Shown here: positions 1 to 6,860 of the stretch, piece after piece
How the letters are laid out: each line of letters begins with the position of its first letter
Numbering within the stretch: position 1 is the stretch's first letter
Origin: Dehalococcoidia bacterium
GTDB lineage: Bacteria > Chloroflexota > Dehalococcoidia > JACPQF01
DNA length: 6,951 nucleotides
Assembly (NCBI GenBank): GCA_030650265.1
Contig: JAUSEJ010000593.1
Coordinates: 1-6,951, forward strand
Direction: 5' to 3'
The notes under the pieces: model-generated
Told to the model about the DNA's origin: nothing
Databases searched by the model: none
The model's input: the letters and a program-made list of their open reading frames with translations, nothing else
Program-made: the position numbers and the translations under genes

Positions 1-435
1 ATTTATCGCTCTTCTGGCGAATACGCCGGCTCGTTTGGCGCCAAAGGCAGCGGCGATGGCCAGTTGCTGGAACCTGTGGACATTGTAGTTCTGGAGGACG
101 GGAGCCTGATTGTCTCCGATGTCGGCAACAAGCGCATCCAGAAGTTTGACTCGCAGCGAAAATATGTGGCTCAATGGCGGGCGCCTGACGCCGTAGCCGC
201 CAATGGAGGGCATCTTGCCCTTTCTCCTGACGGCTCGGTCTATGCCACGGAACCCGAACGGCACCAGGTGGTGCGGTACGACGGGAATATGAAGCCCCTT
301 GGCGCCATAGGCGAAGTGGGCGGTGGGGCCGGTCAATTCCGCCAGCCGGTGGGCCTCTTTGTCGACGTGGCCGGCAACTTGTATGTAGCCGATACCTTTA
401 ACCATCGCCTGCAGAAGTTCGCGCCAGGGCAGTGA
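1..435 (+). CDS. NHL-repeat beta-propeller protein, C-terminal end (5' truncated by window)
   Basis: The frame is open from base 1 to the TGA at 433-435 (144 residues visible), so the true start lies outside the window; the internal TTG at 64 has no support as a start. Three NHL blades are visible, with the usual DGxLxVxD ... N-R-xQKFD pattern: DGSLIVSDVGNKRIQKFD, DGSVYATEPERHQVVRYD and GNLYVADTFNHRLQKF. These align in register with the last three blades of the propeller ending the next gene, including a shared FDSQ followed by a W six residues later at the same blade position. NHL propellers bind proteins, glycans or other ligands and are usually non-catalytic. By analogy with the next gene, this may be the tail of another GT39-NHL fusion, but the window does not show the N-terminal part. 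The stop is 7 bases before the next ATG, so the two are probably co-transcribed. Confidence 0.88.
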   Translation: MYRSSGEYAGSFGAKGSGDGQLLEPVDIVVLEDGSLIVSDVGNKRIQKFDSQRKYVAQWRAPDAVAANGGHLALSPDGSVYATEPERHQVVRYDGNMKPLGAIGEVGGGAGQFRQPVGLFVDVAGNLYVADTFNHRLQKFAPGQ

Positions 436-442
436 GAACGTT

Positions 443-3400
443 ATGACTCGGATTCAGGCGAATAGCGGCGACAAGAGACGGAGATTCTCGATTTCGGGGA
501 TATTGTTTTCTGTCGCAGTGTTTGTTTCGGCCATAGGCGCGGCTTCTGGGCAGTACCTTCTGAACGAAGACATCGTCATGGAGTTCTTTCGCTCCCGTCC
601 TTTGCTACCTTTAGACGCTGCCTTGTGGAGTATCTTCCCCGGAGTCTCGCTGCTGATAGCCAGTGGTATCGTTTTTGCCCTTGCGACGCGGCGCCTGTTC
701 TGGTCGACTCGCGCTGGAAAAGAGGGGAGAAATCCGGCAGATCCTTCTTTGCGCATGACCCCTACGCTTACGCCTGGACTTGAGGCTTTAGCCGGTCTCA
801 GCCATTCTGTTTGGTGGCTTGTCATTCAGTTCGTCGCCGCCATTGTCGGATTGGGACTGGCCGGCTATCTTGCCGGTAACTTGCTGGCCGGGAAATACAG
901 TCCGGAGCTCCCTCTCGTGGAGATCGGCTGCCTTTGTGCTTTTCTCCTCGCCTTGATTTGTGACGATGTTCGCCGTGGTTCTGGTGCGGCTGCACGCTCG
1001 TCTGGAGGGGAGGCCTCCGGGTTGCCCTCAACCTGCCCTCCCCTCCTTCTCGGGGAAGCACGACGGGAGAGGGTGGACGGGCTGTTGTCCGGCAAGGTTG
1101 CTTTGCGTGGTGATAGGGTGGACGATACCATGGCGAATGTATTGCCTTTGATAGTCGAAGAGGTTGAGCAAAATTCACCCTGCCGTCTGGTCGGATTAGC
1201 GGCCGGTATACAGAGCAGTACGGCGGAGCCGCCAGTGGACTTCAACCGGAAATGGTTCCCGCTCCGGCCAAGGAGGGAGACAGAGCCGGGTCTCGCAGTC
1301 CCCGAAGTCATTGTCAACACGCCGTCTGTCCTGCAAGACCATGACAACGAGGCAATTGTCTCTCCCTCCGAAGGGTTTGAGAAGGAGTCCCCTCTCCCCC
1401 CGTCCTTCCCCGAGAAGGAGGAGAGGGTTAGGGTGAGGGCCCCAGGTTGGCCTCCCTCCAATGTCTTCAAAGCAATGCGATCGTTGCTTAGGCCTCAGAC
1501 CCTGGCAGAGGCGGCCTTCGTCGTCTTGATGAGCGGCCTATTCGTCTACCTCAATATCAGGGATTTGACCAATGCGGCCTACGCCGCACTAGGGGACGAG
1601 TATTCTTTCTTCAACGTAGCCAGAGGCATCGCAATGGGGGCGCCGGTCAACCTGTTCAGTCAAAGAGGGGTATTTGGCTATCATCCGGTGCTAGACTCGG
1701 CCTATCAGGCCCTGGTGATGGGTCATTTTGGCATCAACCAGTTCGGCTGGAAGCTGTCCGGCGTGCTCATCGTGGCTTTGAGCTTCTTGCCGCTTTACCT
1801 TTTTGCCAGACATCTGTTTGGTGTTCTCACGGCGATATTGGCGACAGCCGTTACCACCTCGTCACACTACCTCTTCGCCTATGCCCACACCGGCTACAAC
1901 AACATCCATTCCGTCTTTCCGACGGTATTGTCCTTGTTTGCCGTCGGTTTCGGCATCAGTAGGAGAAGTTCGGCGCTCCTGTTCCTCGCTGGCGCTTTTG
2001 CCGGGCTCGGGTTCTATACCTTCTTCTCGGCGCGTTTTGCCATCGCAGCCCTCTTGTTGACCCTTCTGCTGGAAGGAGTGGTAGCGGGACAAAGATTGGC
2101 GATTTTCAGGCTGATGTTCTTTGCTGCCGCTGGCTTCGCCGTGGCAACTTTCCCCATTTTTGCTATCGACAGGATGGACGTTTTCAATGCGATGTTGTCC
2201 AATTCGGTGGCCAGCTTGAGCACGAACTGGTTGGGGTTGGCTGAGGAAGTGTCGAAGCGGTCCCTTCAGGCGCTATTGGGGTTCAGCTACAATCCTGCCG
2301 CCGTCCACTACGTTTCCGGTTCCTTGCTGGAGCCGCTAAGCGCTGCGCTGGCAGCATTAGGTATAGTGGTGACCCTGTTGCGGTTGAACGATTGGCGCTT
2401 TCGTTTTCTGCTGGTATGGCTGATCGTCGGCCTGGTAGTGGCCGGGGGCTTTTACCATGGATTCAACATTGCCATGTCCAGGCTCATGATACTGGTACCC
2501 ATCCTGGCAATCTTTGCCGCTGTGGTCGCTGGCGAGTTTGTGCAGTTTCTGACCATGCGTTTCCGGCGTCGCTTCTGGCGGGTTACGATAACTGCCGTGG
2601 TGGTGAGCCTGCTGGTGGGCGTCATCTTTGCCGCCAATCTTCAGCGCTTTTGGTCGATCACGCCGGCAAGACTGCCGGTCCGCCCGGAGACTCTGGCGGT
2701 GGAAGCCGTTTTGTCGAAAGAAATCGACCATGCCACTCTCGCTTCAGCCGTGGTGGTCGCTCCTGCCCCGGACGCTCTGGCCAGGCTCGTCTTCGATTCC
2801 TACGTGGCCGGCTCGCAAAATCCCGTGTTCTTGAATGCCGGCGAGAAGACTTTCGTCGAGCGATACGCCGATTCTCCTCTCATTGTGTTCATAGAAACCA
2901 GTGATGCGGATGAGAAGGCGATCTTCAGCCGGCTCAAGCTTAAGGCGCCGGAGGCAATGTTCGCCGAGAAATGGGACAGGTCGCACAAGCAGCGGGTTGG
3001 TATCATAAACAATCCGACGCCGACGCCCAGCGCCATACTTCTACAGGCCGGTTTTCCGGCGGGCTTGCGGGCCGTGATGAGACTTGGGGGCCTGGGAAAG
3101 AGTGAGGGCACGTTCAATTCGCCACGGGACGTAGCGATCGATAGAAACGGGAATCTCTACGTCGCGGACGCCGGGAATCATCGCGTCCAGAAGTTCGATG
3201 CCGCCGGCAATTTCCTTATGGTGTTCGGCGGCGCCGTCGGGTCGGAGGCCTACCTGAAGGCGCCGGTGTCGGTGGCGGCCGACAGCGCCGGAGGAATAGC
3301 CGTCCTCGATGGCGGAGACCCCGGTATGAAGAGGTTCGCCGCGAACGGGGCCTATCTGGGCAAGCTTGGCAGCGATTTGGGTCTATCTTTGCCCCGCAGT

Positions 3401-3883
3401 ATCGCCTTCGATTCGTCGGGCAGCCTGTACGTCGCCGATGCCGGTCGAGTTCTCAAGGTTTCCGATGATGGACAAATCATCTCTACGATCACGGGCAGTG
3501 GCGCCGGAGCTCAATTCAGGGACCCAACCGGCTTGGCCGTGGACGCCACGGGTCGCCTGTTCGTCGTTGATGGCGTGACTGGCGTAGTCAGCAGATTTGA
3601 TTCTCAGGGACGTTTCGAAGCGAATTGGGAGACCCCGGCCAGGGGTGGCGAAGCCCATCCTAAGATTGCCATAGGTCCCGACGGTTCGATTGTCGTATCC
3701 GCTCCCACCAACCGGGCGGTCCTCAAGTTTAGTTCAACCGGACAGCCTCAAGGATCGTTTTCGGGAGAGACCATCGTGGGACAGCGTCTGGAGGTCCTCG
3801 CTGGACTGGCAGTTGATAGCAAGGGCTTCGCATACGTCGTCGACTCTAACAGACATGAACTATCGAGGCTGGCTTTCTATTAG
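443..3883 (+). CDS. GT39-like (GT-C) membrane glycosyltransferase fused to a C-terminal six-bladed NHL propeller
   Basis: An 1146-residue integral membrane protein. Hydrophobic helices lie at about 16-36, 62-82, 121-145 and 156-174, followed by a hydrophilic, Pro/Arg/Glu-rich linker (about 175-353). The GT-C core is about 354-731. Its first external loop carries Asp385-Glu386 (context ALGDEYSFF), the position of the catalytic/metal-binding acidic pair of PMT/ArnT-like GT39 enzymes, and a later AHTGYNN segment (481-487) resembles the family's SRxGxNN region. A soluble segment (about 735-870) links to six NHL blades (about 877-1146), for example GNLYVADAGNHRVQKFD. GT39 enzymes use polyprenyl-phosphate sugars on the outer face of the membrane, so the propeller is probably extracytoplasmic; the acceptor is unknown. 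The ATG follows the previous stop by 7 bases with only a weak GTGAG (432-436), suggesting translational coupling. The long linker contains in-frame palindromic repeats, listed separately. A membrane protein that only resembles GT39 and has lost activity cannot be excluded. Confidence 0.88.
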   Translation: MTRIQANSGDKRRRFSISGILFSVAVFVSAIGAASGQYLLNEDIVMEFFRSRPLLPLDAALWSIFPGVSLLIASGIVFALATRRLFWSTRAGKEGRNPADPSLRMTPTLTPGLEALAGLSHSVWWLVIQFVAAIVGLGLAGYLAGNLLAGKYSPELPLVEIGCLCAFLLALICDDVRRGSGAAARSSGGEASGLPSTCPPLLLGEARRERVDGLLSGKVALRGDRVDDTMANVLPLIVEEVEQNSPCRLVGLAAGIQSSTAEPPVDFNRKWFPLRPRRETEPGLAVPEVIVNTPSVLQDHDNEAIVSPSEGFEKESPLPPSFPEKEERVRVRAPGWPPSNVFKAMRSLLRPQTLAEAAFVVLMSGLFVYLNIRDLTNAAYAALGDEYSFFNVARGIAMGAPVNLFSQRGVFGYHPVLDSAYQALVMGHFGINQFGWKLSGVLIVALSFLPLYLFARHLFGVLTAILATAVTTSSHYLFAYAHTGYNNIHSVFPTVLSLFAVGFGISRRSSALLFLAGAFAGLGFYTFFSARFAIAALLLTLLLEGVVAGQRLAIFRLMFFAAAGFAVATFPIFAIDRMDVFNAMLSNSVASLSTNWLGLAEEVSKRSLQALLGFSYNPAAVHYVSGSLLEPLSAALAALGIVVTLLRLNDWRFRFLLVWLIVGLVVAGGFYHGFNIAMSRLMILVPILAIFAAVVAGEFVQFLTMRFRRRFWRVTITAVVVSLLVGVIFAANLQRFWSITPARLPVRPETLAVEAVLSKEIDHATLASAVVVAPAPDALARLVFDSYVAGSQNPVFLNAGEKTFVERYADSPLIVFIETSDADEKAIFSRLKLKAPEAMFAEKWDRSHKQRVGIINNPTPTPSAILLQAGFPAGLRAVMRLGGLGKSEGTFNSPRDVAIDRNGNLYVADAGNHRVQKFDAAGNFLMVFGGAVGSEAYLKAPVSVAADSAGGIAVLDGGDPGMKRFAANGAYLGKLGSDLGLSLPRSIAFDSSGSLYVADAGRVLKVSDDGQIISTITGSGAGAQFRDPTGLAVDATGRLFVVDGVTGVVSRFDSQGRFEANWETPARGGEAHPKIAIGPDGSIVVSAPTNRAVLKFSSTGQPQGSFSGETIVGQRLEVLAGLAVDSKGFAYVVDSNRHELSRLAFY
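738..766 (+). repeat. Possible degenerate second dispersed repeat in the helix 2-3 linker
   Basis: The stretch CAGATCCTTCTTTGCGCATG resembles a shortened form of the ATCCTTCGC...GCTCAGGATGAC repeat that is common in environmental genomes. It lies in the linker between membrane helices 2 and 3 (residues about 83-118), which is about 36 residues long here and about 15 in the neighbouring paralogue. There is no second copy in the window, so the identification rests on recalled similarity and is weak. Confidence 0.22.
1003..1074 (-). repeat. Dispersed palindromic repeat, copy A (in-frame, inverted)
   Basis: This is a GC-rich repeat with CCCTC and GAGGG arms. Its core CCTCCTTCTCGGGGAAG (1042-1058) is the exact reverse complement of 1405-1421 in copy B, and similarity extends on both sides, from the TGGAGGGGAGGCC end to GGGAGAGGG. 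It encodes about residues 188-210 of the GT39-NHL protein. It is more degenerate than copy B, for example CCCTCAACCTGCCCTC in place of CCCTCACCCTAACCCTC. Insertion therefore seems old or decayed. Confidence 0.72.
1388..1460 (+). repeat. Dispersed palindromic repeat, copy B (in-frame)
   Basis: The 20-mer GAGAGGGTTAGGGTGAGGGC (1421-1440) is identical to 6087-6106. The left arm TCCCCTCTCCCCC (1388-1400) matches 6071-6083 at 12 of 13 bases. Between the arms copy B has a 20-base centre (1401-1420) where the intergenic copy has 3 bases; that centre is shared with copy A. It encodes residues 316-340, including ERVRVRA, a peptide that arises from translating this repeat rather than from a protein family. 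Confidence 0.82.
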
Positions 3884-3941
3884 GGGCAATTACGCCGTCT
3901 CCGTGGTGAATATCGTCTCTCGCCGAGCAAGTTCTGTTATT

Positions 3942-3946
3942 GAGGG
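3942..3946 (+). promoter_or_regulatory. Shine-Dalgarno site for the 656-residue GT39 gene
   Basis: GAGGG lies 9 bases before the ATG at 3956. The in-frame TAG at 3947-3949 rules out an earlier start. A second purine run, AAGGG (3951-3955), directly abuts the ATG and is too close to serve. The 72-base spacer 3884-3955 shows no convincing promoter or terminator. Confidence 0.6.
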
Positions 3947-3955
3947 TAGAAAGGG

Positions 3956-5926
3956 ATGTCGTCTCAGGATCGGGATTTGGCTCATGGCGCTTGGGTTCGG
4001 CGACTCATTCTCCTCCTGGTGGCGGGAGGGTGCATCGCTGCGGCCTTCTATGCCCAGTCGCTGTTCGTTTTCGACCTCGCCGCCCTGGTACGTCCGGGCC
4101 AAATCTACCTCGTAGCCGCCGTCATCTTTGCCTTCGTCTTCCGTCTGCCCCCAGCGGGAGAGCTAGCGCAACCGGGAAGAGGCGGGCGTCGGGCCATAAG
4201 GGGAGTGGTGGTCCTCGCCGCGTTCGTCCTGTTGGGGGTCAGTTGGTGGCATGCGTCCGCCTTCCCCACGAGTGTTCTTGCTTTGTTCATTTGGCTGGCC
4301 AGCATGATCCTGTTTGTAGTCGGGGCCGCCAACTGGCCGCGGCGTTTCTCGATGGCCGCTCTTTGGGACGGGGCGCGGCAGAAGGCGACGTTGGCTGCCA
4401 TTATCCTTCCCACGTTGGTCGTCGCTCTCGCACTCGGCGTTCGTCTCTATCGTCTCGGCGAACTACCAGACTTCTTCATCGACGAATCGATCAGTGGTTA
4501 TTACACTCTTAAGTCGAGCCTTGAGGGAAGTCTTCCCCTGTTCACCCCGGTTTGGGAAGGGGCGTCCAACGTACCTTTTGGCCTTCAAGGTTTCGTCTAC
4601 TCGTGGTTTGGCCAGAGCCTTGCTGCTCTGCGGCTGCCCTATGCCTTTCTGGGCGCATTGGAGGTCTTTTTCGTTTATCTGCTGGGCAAGGAGATCGGCG
4701 GAAAGAAGGCTGGACTGGTAGCAGCAACGCTACTCGCACTTCTGGAGGTCCACGTCCATTTCAGTCGCACCACAATGTTTGCCTCTACTTCTATCGCCTG
4801 GACTGGCGCGGCCGTCTTTCTGGCTCGAGGTGTGCGCAGGGGAAGTTGGTTCGAATGGGCACTGGCAGGAGTGATCGTTGGACTGGGCCTCAATGCTGGC
4901 TTTCCTGCCCGCCTTCTGCCCGCTATGGTTATCCTTTTCGTCTTAGGACTGTTTATCCTTCACCCTCGATCTATACGTTGGTTGTTGACTGGTATTCTTT
5001 TCCTCGTCGCCGGCTACGTTATCGGCGCCGGACCGTTTCTCGCCAATTTCGTGTCCCATCCCGACCAGTACATGCCCCGGTCGGCTGAGAGTTGGCTTCC
5101 GCTGGCCATTGCCAGCTTCACCAATTCGGCATCGCTGGCCCAGCCGGTGAACGTTGGCGACCTGCTTTGGACCGGGCTCTACCGGGAGACTCTGGGCATA
5201 AACCTGTTTGGCGATGCCCATACCTGGTATCGGGAGGGACGGCCAATGCTCGGCGCTCTTATTTCGCCGCTGTTCTTCTTGGGATTGGCTGCCCTGACGT
5301 TGAGACTGAGAGACTGGCGTTGTTTGGTGTGGGGAATCTGGCTGTGGGCCTCTTTTCTTCTGCTCGGCGTAACGTCCAACGTGACGCCGGTGTTCCACCG
5401 CCCGGTGCCATTCATGGCGATGGCCTGTCTGGCGATTGGTGTGTCAGTGAGCGGTGTTGGCTCGATGGTCGGCGACTTGTTCCGACAGCGTCCGGTCAGA
5501 TGGGCCTTTTGGCTAGCGGTGGGCGGAGTTATCGGATCGTTCGCCGTGCTTCAGCTTTCTGACTACTTTCTCAACTACGCGCCGCGTGATAACTGGCCGA
5601 CTGACGACCTGCTGGTAAGATATCTGCACGACCTTGGCCCGGCGAACGACGTGGTAATGGTGGCAGACCACGACCATGAAGCCGAGCGGCGGCTGATTCA
5701 ATTCGGCATCGAACTGGGCAAGAAGAACGTAGCCGTCGATTGGAAGGGTTCCAAGATTCCGGCTAACTCCACCGGTTCAGCCCATTCGCTGGTCTTCATC
5801 GTCCACCCTAGTCGGCTGCAGGATTTGGCCGCCATCAAGGCGCTGTATCCTGGGGGAACCGAGCTGGAGCTAAAGGCGCTGGGGAAGACATGGTGGACCG
5901 TTTACCGATACGGTGTCTCTCACTAA
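3956..5926 (+). CDS. GT39-like (GT-C) membrane glycosyltransferase without propeller
   Basis: A 656-residue multi-spanning membrane protein with the same order of parts as its upstream neighbour. N-terminal helices lie at about 16-37, 49-65, 81-99 and 106-124, then a short linker and helix 5 (146-163). The first external loop LPDFFIDESISGYY carries Asp176-Glu177, the acidic pair expected in PMT_2/ArnT-like enzymes, and HFSRTTMF (268-275) matches the conserved SRxxMF-type segment after the next helices. About nine or ten further helices run to about 533. A soluble tail (about 540-656) with alternating alpha/beta character (VVMVADHDHE, SLVFIVHPSR) closes the protein, where the neighbour continues into NHL blades. 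The expected role is transfer of a sugar from a polyprenyl-phosphate carrier to a protein, lipid or polysaccharide on the outer membrane face; substrate and acceptor cannot be read from the sequence. The ATG is the first possible start after an in-frame TAG. Probably co-transcribed with the genes upstream. Confidence 0.9.
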   Translation: MSSQDRDLAHGAWVRRLILLLVAGGCIAAAFYAQSLFVFDLAALVRPGQIYLVAAVIFAFVFRLPPAGELAQPGRGGRRAIRGVVVLAAFVLLGVSWWHASAFPTSVLALFIWLASMILFVVGAANWPRRFSMAALWDGARQKATLAAIILPTLVVALALGVRLYRLGELPDFFIDESISGYYTLKSSLEGSLPLFTPVWEGASNVPFGLQGFVYSWFGQSLAALRLPYAFLGALEVFFVYLLGKEIGGKKAGLVAATLLALLEVHVHFSRTTMFASTSIAWTGAAVFLARGVRRGSWFEWALAGVIVGLGLNAGFPARLLPAMVILFVLGLFILHPRSIRWLLTGILFLVAGYVIGAGPFLANFVSHPDQYMPRSAESWLPLAIASFTNSASLAQPVNVGDLLWTGLYRETLGINLFGDAHTWYREGRPMLGALISPLFFLGLAALTLRLRDWRCLVWGIWLWASFLLLGVTSNVTPVFHRPVPFMAMACLAIGVSVSGVGSMVGDLFRQRPVRWAFWLAVGGVIGSFAVLQLSDYFLNYAPRDNWPTDDLLVRYLHDLGPANDVVMVADHDHEAERRLIQFGIELGKKNVAVDWKGSKIPANSTGSAHSLVFIVHPSRLQDLAAIKALYPGGTELELKALGKTWWTVYRYGVSH

Positions 5927-5940
5927 TTGGGGTTGCGTTG

Positions 5941-5983
5941 TCTGAACCGCTGATTTCGCGGATTACTGGATTTCGCTGATGGG
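5941..5983 (+). repeat. CTGATTTCGC-type dispersed repeat with 12-base direct units
   Basis: GATTTCGCGGAT (5952-5963) and GATTTCGCTGAT (5969-5980) differ at one base and are offset by 17 bases. They follow TCTGAACCGCT (5941-5951). The pattern of short GATTTCGC/GGATT units after CTGAACC resembles a dispersed intergenic repeat known from many environmental bacterial genomes. Only this one copy is in the window, so family membership is inferred. Confidence 0.55.
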
Positions 5984-6069
5984 ACGTGATTCCCTTATCC
6001 TGTACTTGCATACAAGTTATCTATGCCCTCTCGGGGGTCACACAATATGTGTAAATAGGAAAGCGTCAT

Positions 6070-6106
6070 GTCCCCTCGCCCCCTGGGAGAGGGTTAGGGT
6101 GAGGGC
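6070..6106 (+). repeat. Dispersed palindromic repeat, copy C (intergenic)
   Basis: This is the compact form of the repeat seen twice inside the GT39-NHL gene. Arms CCCTCGCCC (6073-6081) and GGGTGAGGG (6097-6105) pair over 9 positions with one G-T wobble around a 15-base loop. The right half, 6087-6106, is identical to 1421-1440. It lies 34 bases after the stop codon of the - strand gene and 143 bases after that of the + strand gene, so the hairpin could protect or end either transcript. Confidence 0.82.
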
Positions 6107-6140
6107 GTTTCGTTCTTGCCAGCTATTTGTTCTAAGTTTC

Positions 6141-6860
6141 TCAACTGTCGGGGCCGGGGAGCGTCCGGTTCAGCTCTTCTCTCAGTTGGCGCCACAGAGG
6201 CAAGTGTCCATCCAGGATGGTCTTGAAGCGATTGTTGTGCCGTCGCTCCAGCAAATGGGCCAACTCGTGGACGACGACGTATTCCAGACACTGAGGCGGT
6301 TTCTTAGCCAGTTCGAGGTTGAACCAGACCCGGCGGGCGGTGCAGTTGCAGCTTCCCCACCTGGTTTTCATTTTCTTGATGCGCCATTCGGCAGCTTGAA
6401 CTCCCAGAGCCGGTTGCCATTTGGTCAACAGTGGCGGCACAAGGGCGCGCAATTGATCGCGGTACCAGCGCTGCAGCACCTGCTCGCGCTGCCCGGCGCT
6501 GCACTCTGGCCGCAGACATAAGTCCATGAAGGAATTATCGCGCAGTTCCACTTTGCCTGCCCCGTTATGGTCGACAATATTCAATCGATATCGTTGACCC
6601 AGAAAGTAGTGGCTTTCGTCGCTGACCATCTCGCGCGATGATGGGCGCGCCTGGACTTCGAATTTCGCCTGATGTCGCCTGATCCAGGGCAGCATATCGA
6701 CAATGGCGAGCCGCATCTTCTTGTCGCTCATCGAAATCGGCGCACTTATCCGCACCCGGCCATCGGGCGGATAAACCCTCAGGTTGACGTTCTTGATCTT
6801 CTTCCGCACTACTTCCATGTCGATGCCGCCGACGTTGATCAGGCGCTTGTCGACGGTCAT
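6141..6860 (-). CDS. YgjP/DUF45-family (SprT/WLM-like) zinc metallopeptidase
   Basis: The 239-residue product is full length for the YgjP-like family. The N-terminal half has the family's beta-rich region (KKIKNVNLRVYPPDGRVRISAP, split here as KKIKNVNLRVY and PPDGRVRISAP, about 20-41). It is followed by a helix ending in W-I-R-R (59-62), then the hallmark MKTRWGSC (164-171). The zinc motif is HELAH (198-202; His198, Glu199, His202), and His208 of RHNNRF is the probable third ligand, as in SprT/WLM relatives. There is no signal peptide or membrane helix, so it is cytoplasmic. The start is supported by GGGGGA (6866-6871) five bases upstream and by an ATGA overlap with the stop of the upstream hsdS-like gene, implying translational coupling. 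Members of this family are often encoded in type I R-M operons. The biochemical role there is unproven; SprT-like relatives cleave DNA-bound proteins, which makes a DNA-linked role plausible but inferred. Confidence 0.92.
   Translation of the reverse strand: MTVDKRLINVGGIDMEVVRKKIKNVNLRVYPPDGRVRISAPISMSDKKMRLAIVDMLPWIRRHQAKFEVQARPSSREMVSDESHYFLGQRYRLNIVDHNGAGKVELRDNSFMDLCLRPECSAGQREQVLQRWYRDQLRALVPPLLTKWQPALGVQAAEWRIKKMKTRWGSCNCTARRVWFNLELAKKPPQCLEYVVVHELAHLLERRHNNRFKTILDGHLPLWRQLREELNRTLPGPDS

Larger units (their letters stand above)
965..1501 (+). other. Expanded low-complexity linker inside the GT39-NHL gene
   Basis: This coding segment (about residues 175-353) joins membrane helices 4 and 5. 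It lacks hydrophobic stretches and is rich in Pro, Gly, Ser, Arg and Glu, which suggests disorder. In the paralogous neighbour the corresponding helix 4-5 connection is only about 20 residues (about 126-145). The excess of about 160 residues coincides with a pair of inverted copies of a dispersed palindromic repeat (1003-1074 and 1388-1460) and the roughly 310 bases between them. No stop interrupts the frame. The segment is read as insertion-derived; it has no recognised domain. Confidence 0.7.
5927..6140. other. Convergent intergenic region carrying repeats, no gene seen
   Basis: These 214 bases separate the + strand glycosyltransferase cluster from the - strand metallopeptidase gene. They hold a direct-repeat element (5941-5983), a GC-rich palindrome (6070-6106) and two weak perfect inverted repeats, ACTTG-CATA-CAAGT (6004-6017) and ACACA-ATA-TGTGT (6040-6052). 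No classical terminator (strong stem followed by a clear T run) is visible on either strand. The palindrome at 6070-6106 may end transcripts. Confidence 0.7.

Noticed and set aside
865..1470. Minus-strand frame of 201 codons opposite the GT39-NHL linker
   Set aside because: It is antisense to a clear membrane protein gene and contains the ALTLTLSSFSGK-type peptide that results from translating the palindromic repeat on its other strand. No domain or start signal supports it.
3884..3955. Separate promoter for the 656-residue glycosyltransferase gene
   Set aside because: No pair of -35 and -10-like boxes with proper spacing stood out in the 72 bases. Co-transcription from upstream is simpler.
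3690..4115. Plus-strand frame bridging the two glycosyltransferase genes
   Set aside because: It overlaps the end of the propeller and the start of the next gene in another frame. Both of those have clear domain support, and this product shows none.
5952..5980. CRISPR-like direct repeats
   Set aside because: There are only two 12-base units offset by 17 bases, with no spacers of CRISPR length and no third unit. They fit a dispersed intergenic repeat instead.
6040..6052. Perfect inverted repeat ACACA-ATA-TGTGT as a terminator or operator
   Set aside because: The five-pair A/T-rich stem is weak, no T run follows on either strand, and it lies between two convergent gene ends where an operator is unlikely.
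5979..6521. Plus-strand frame of 180 codons starting in the intergenic gap
   Set aside because: It runs through repeat copy C (giving ERVRVRA) and then lies opposite the well-supported metallopeptidase gene. The residues have no family pattern.
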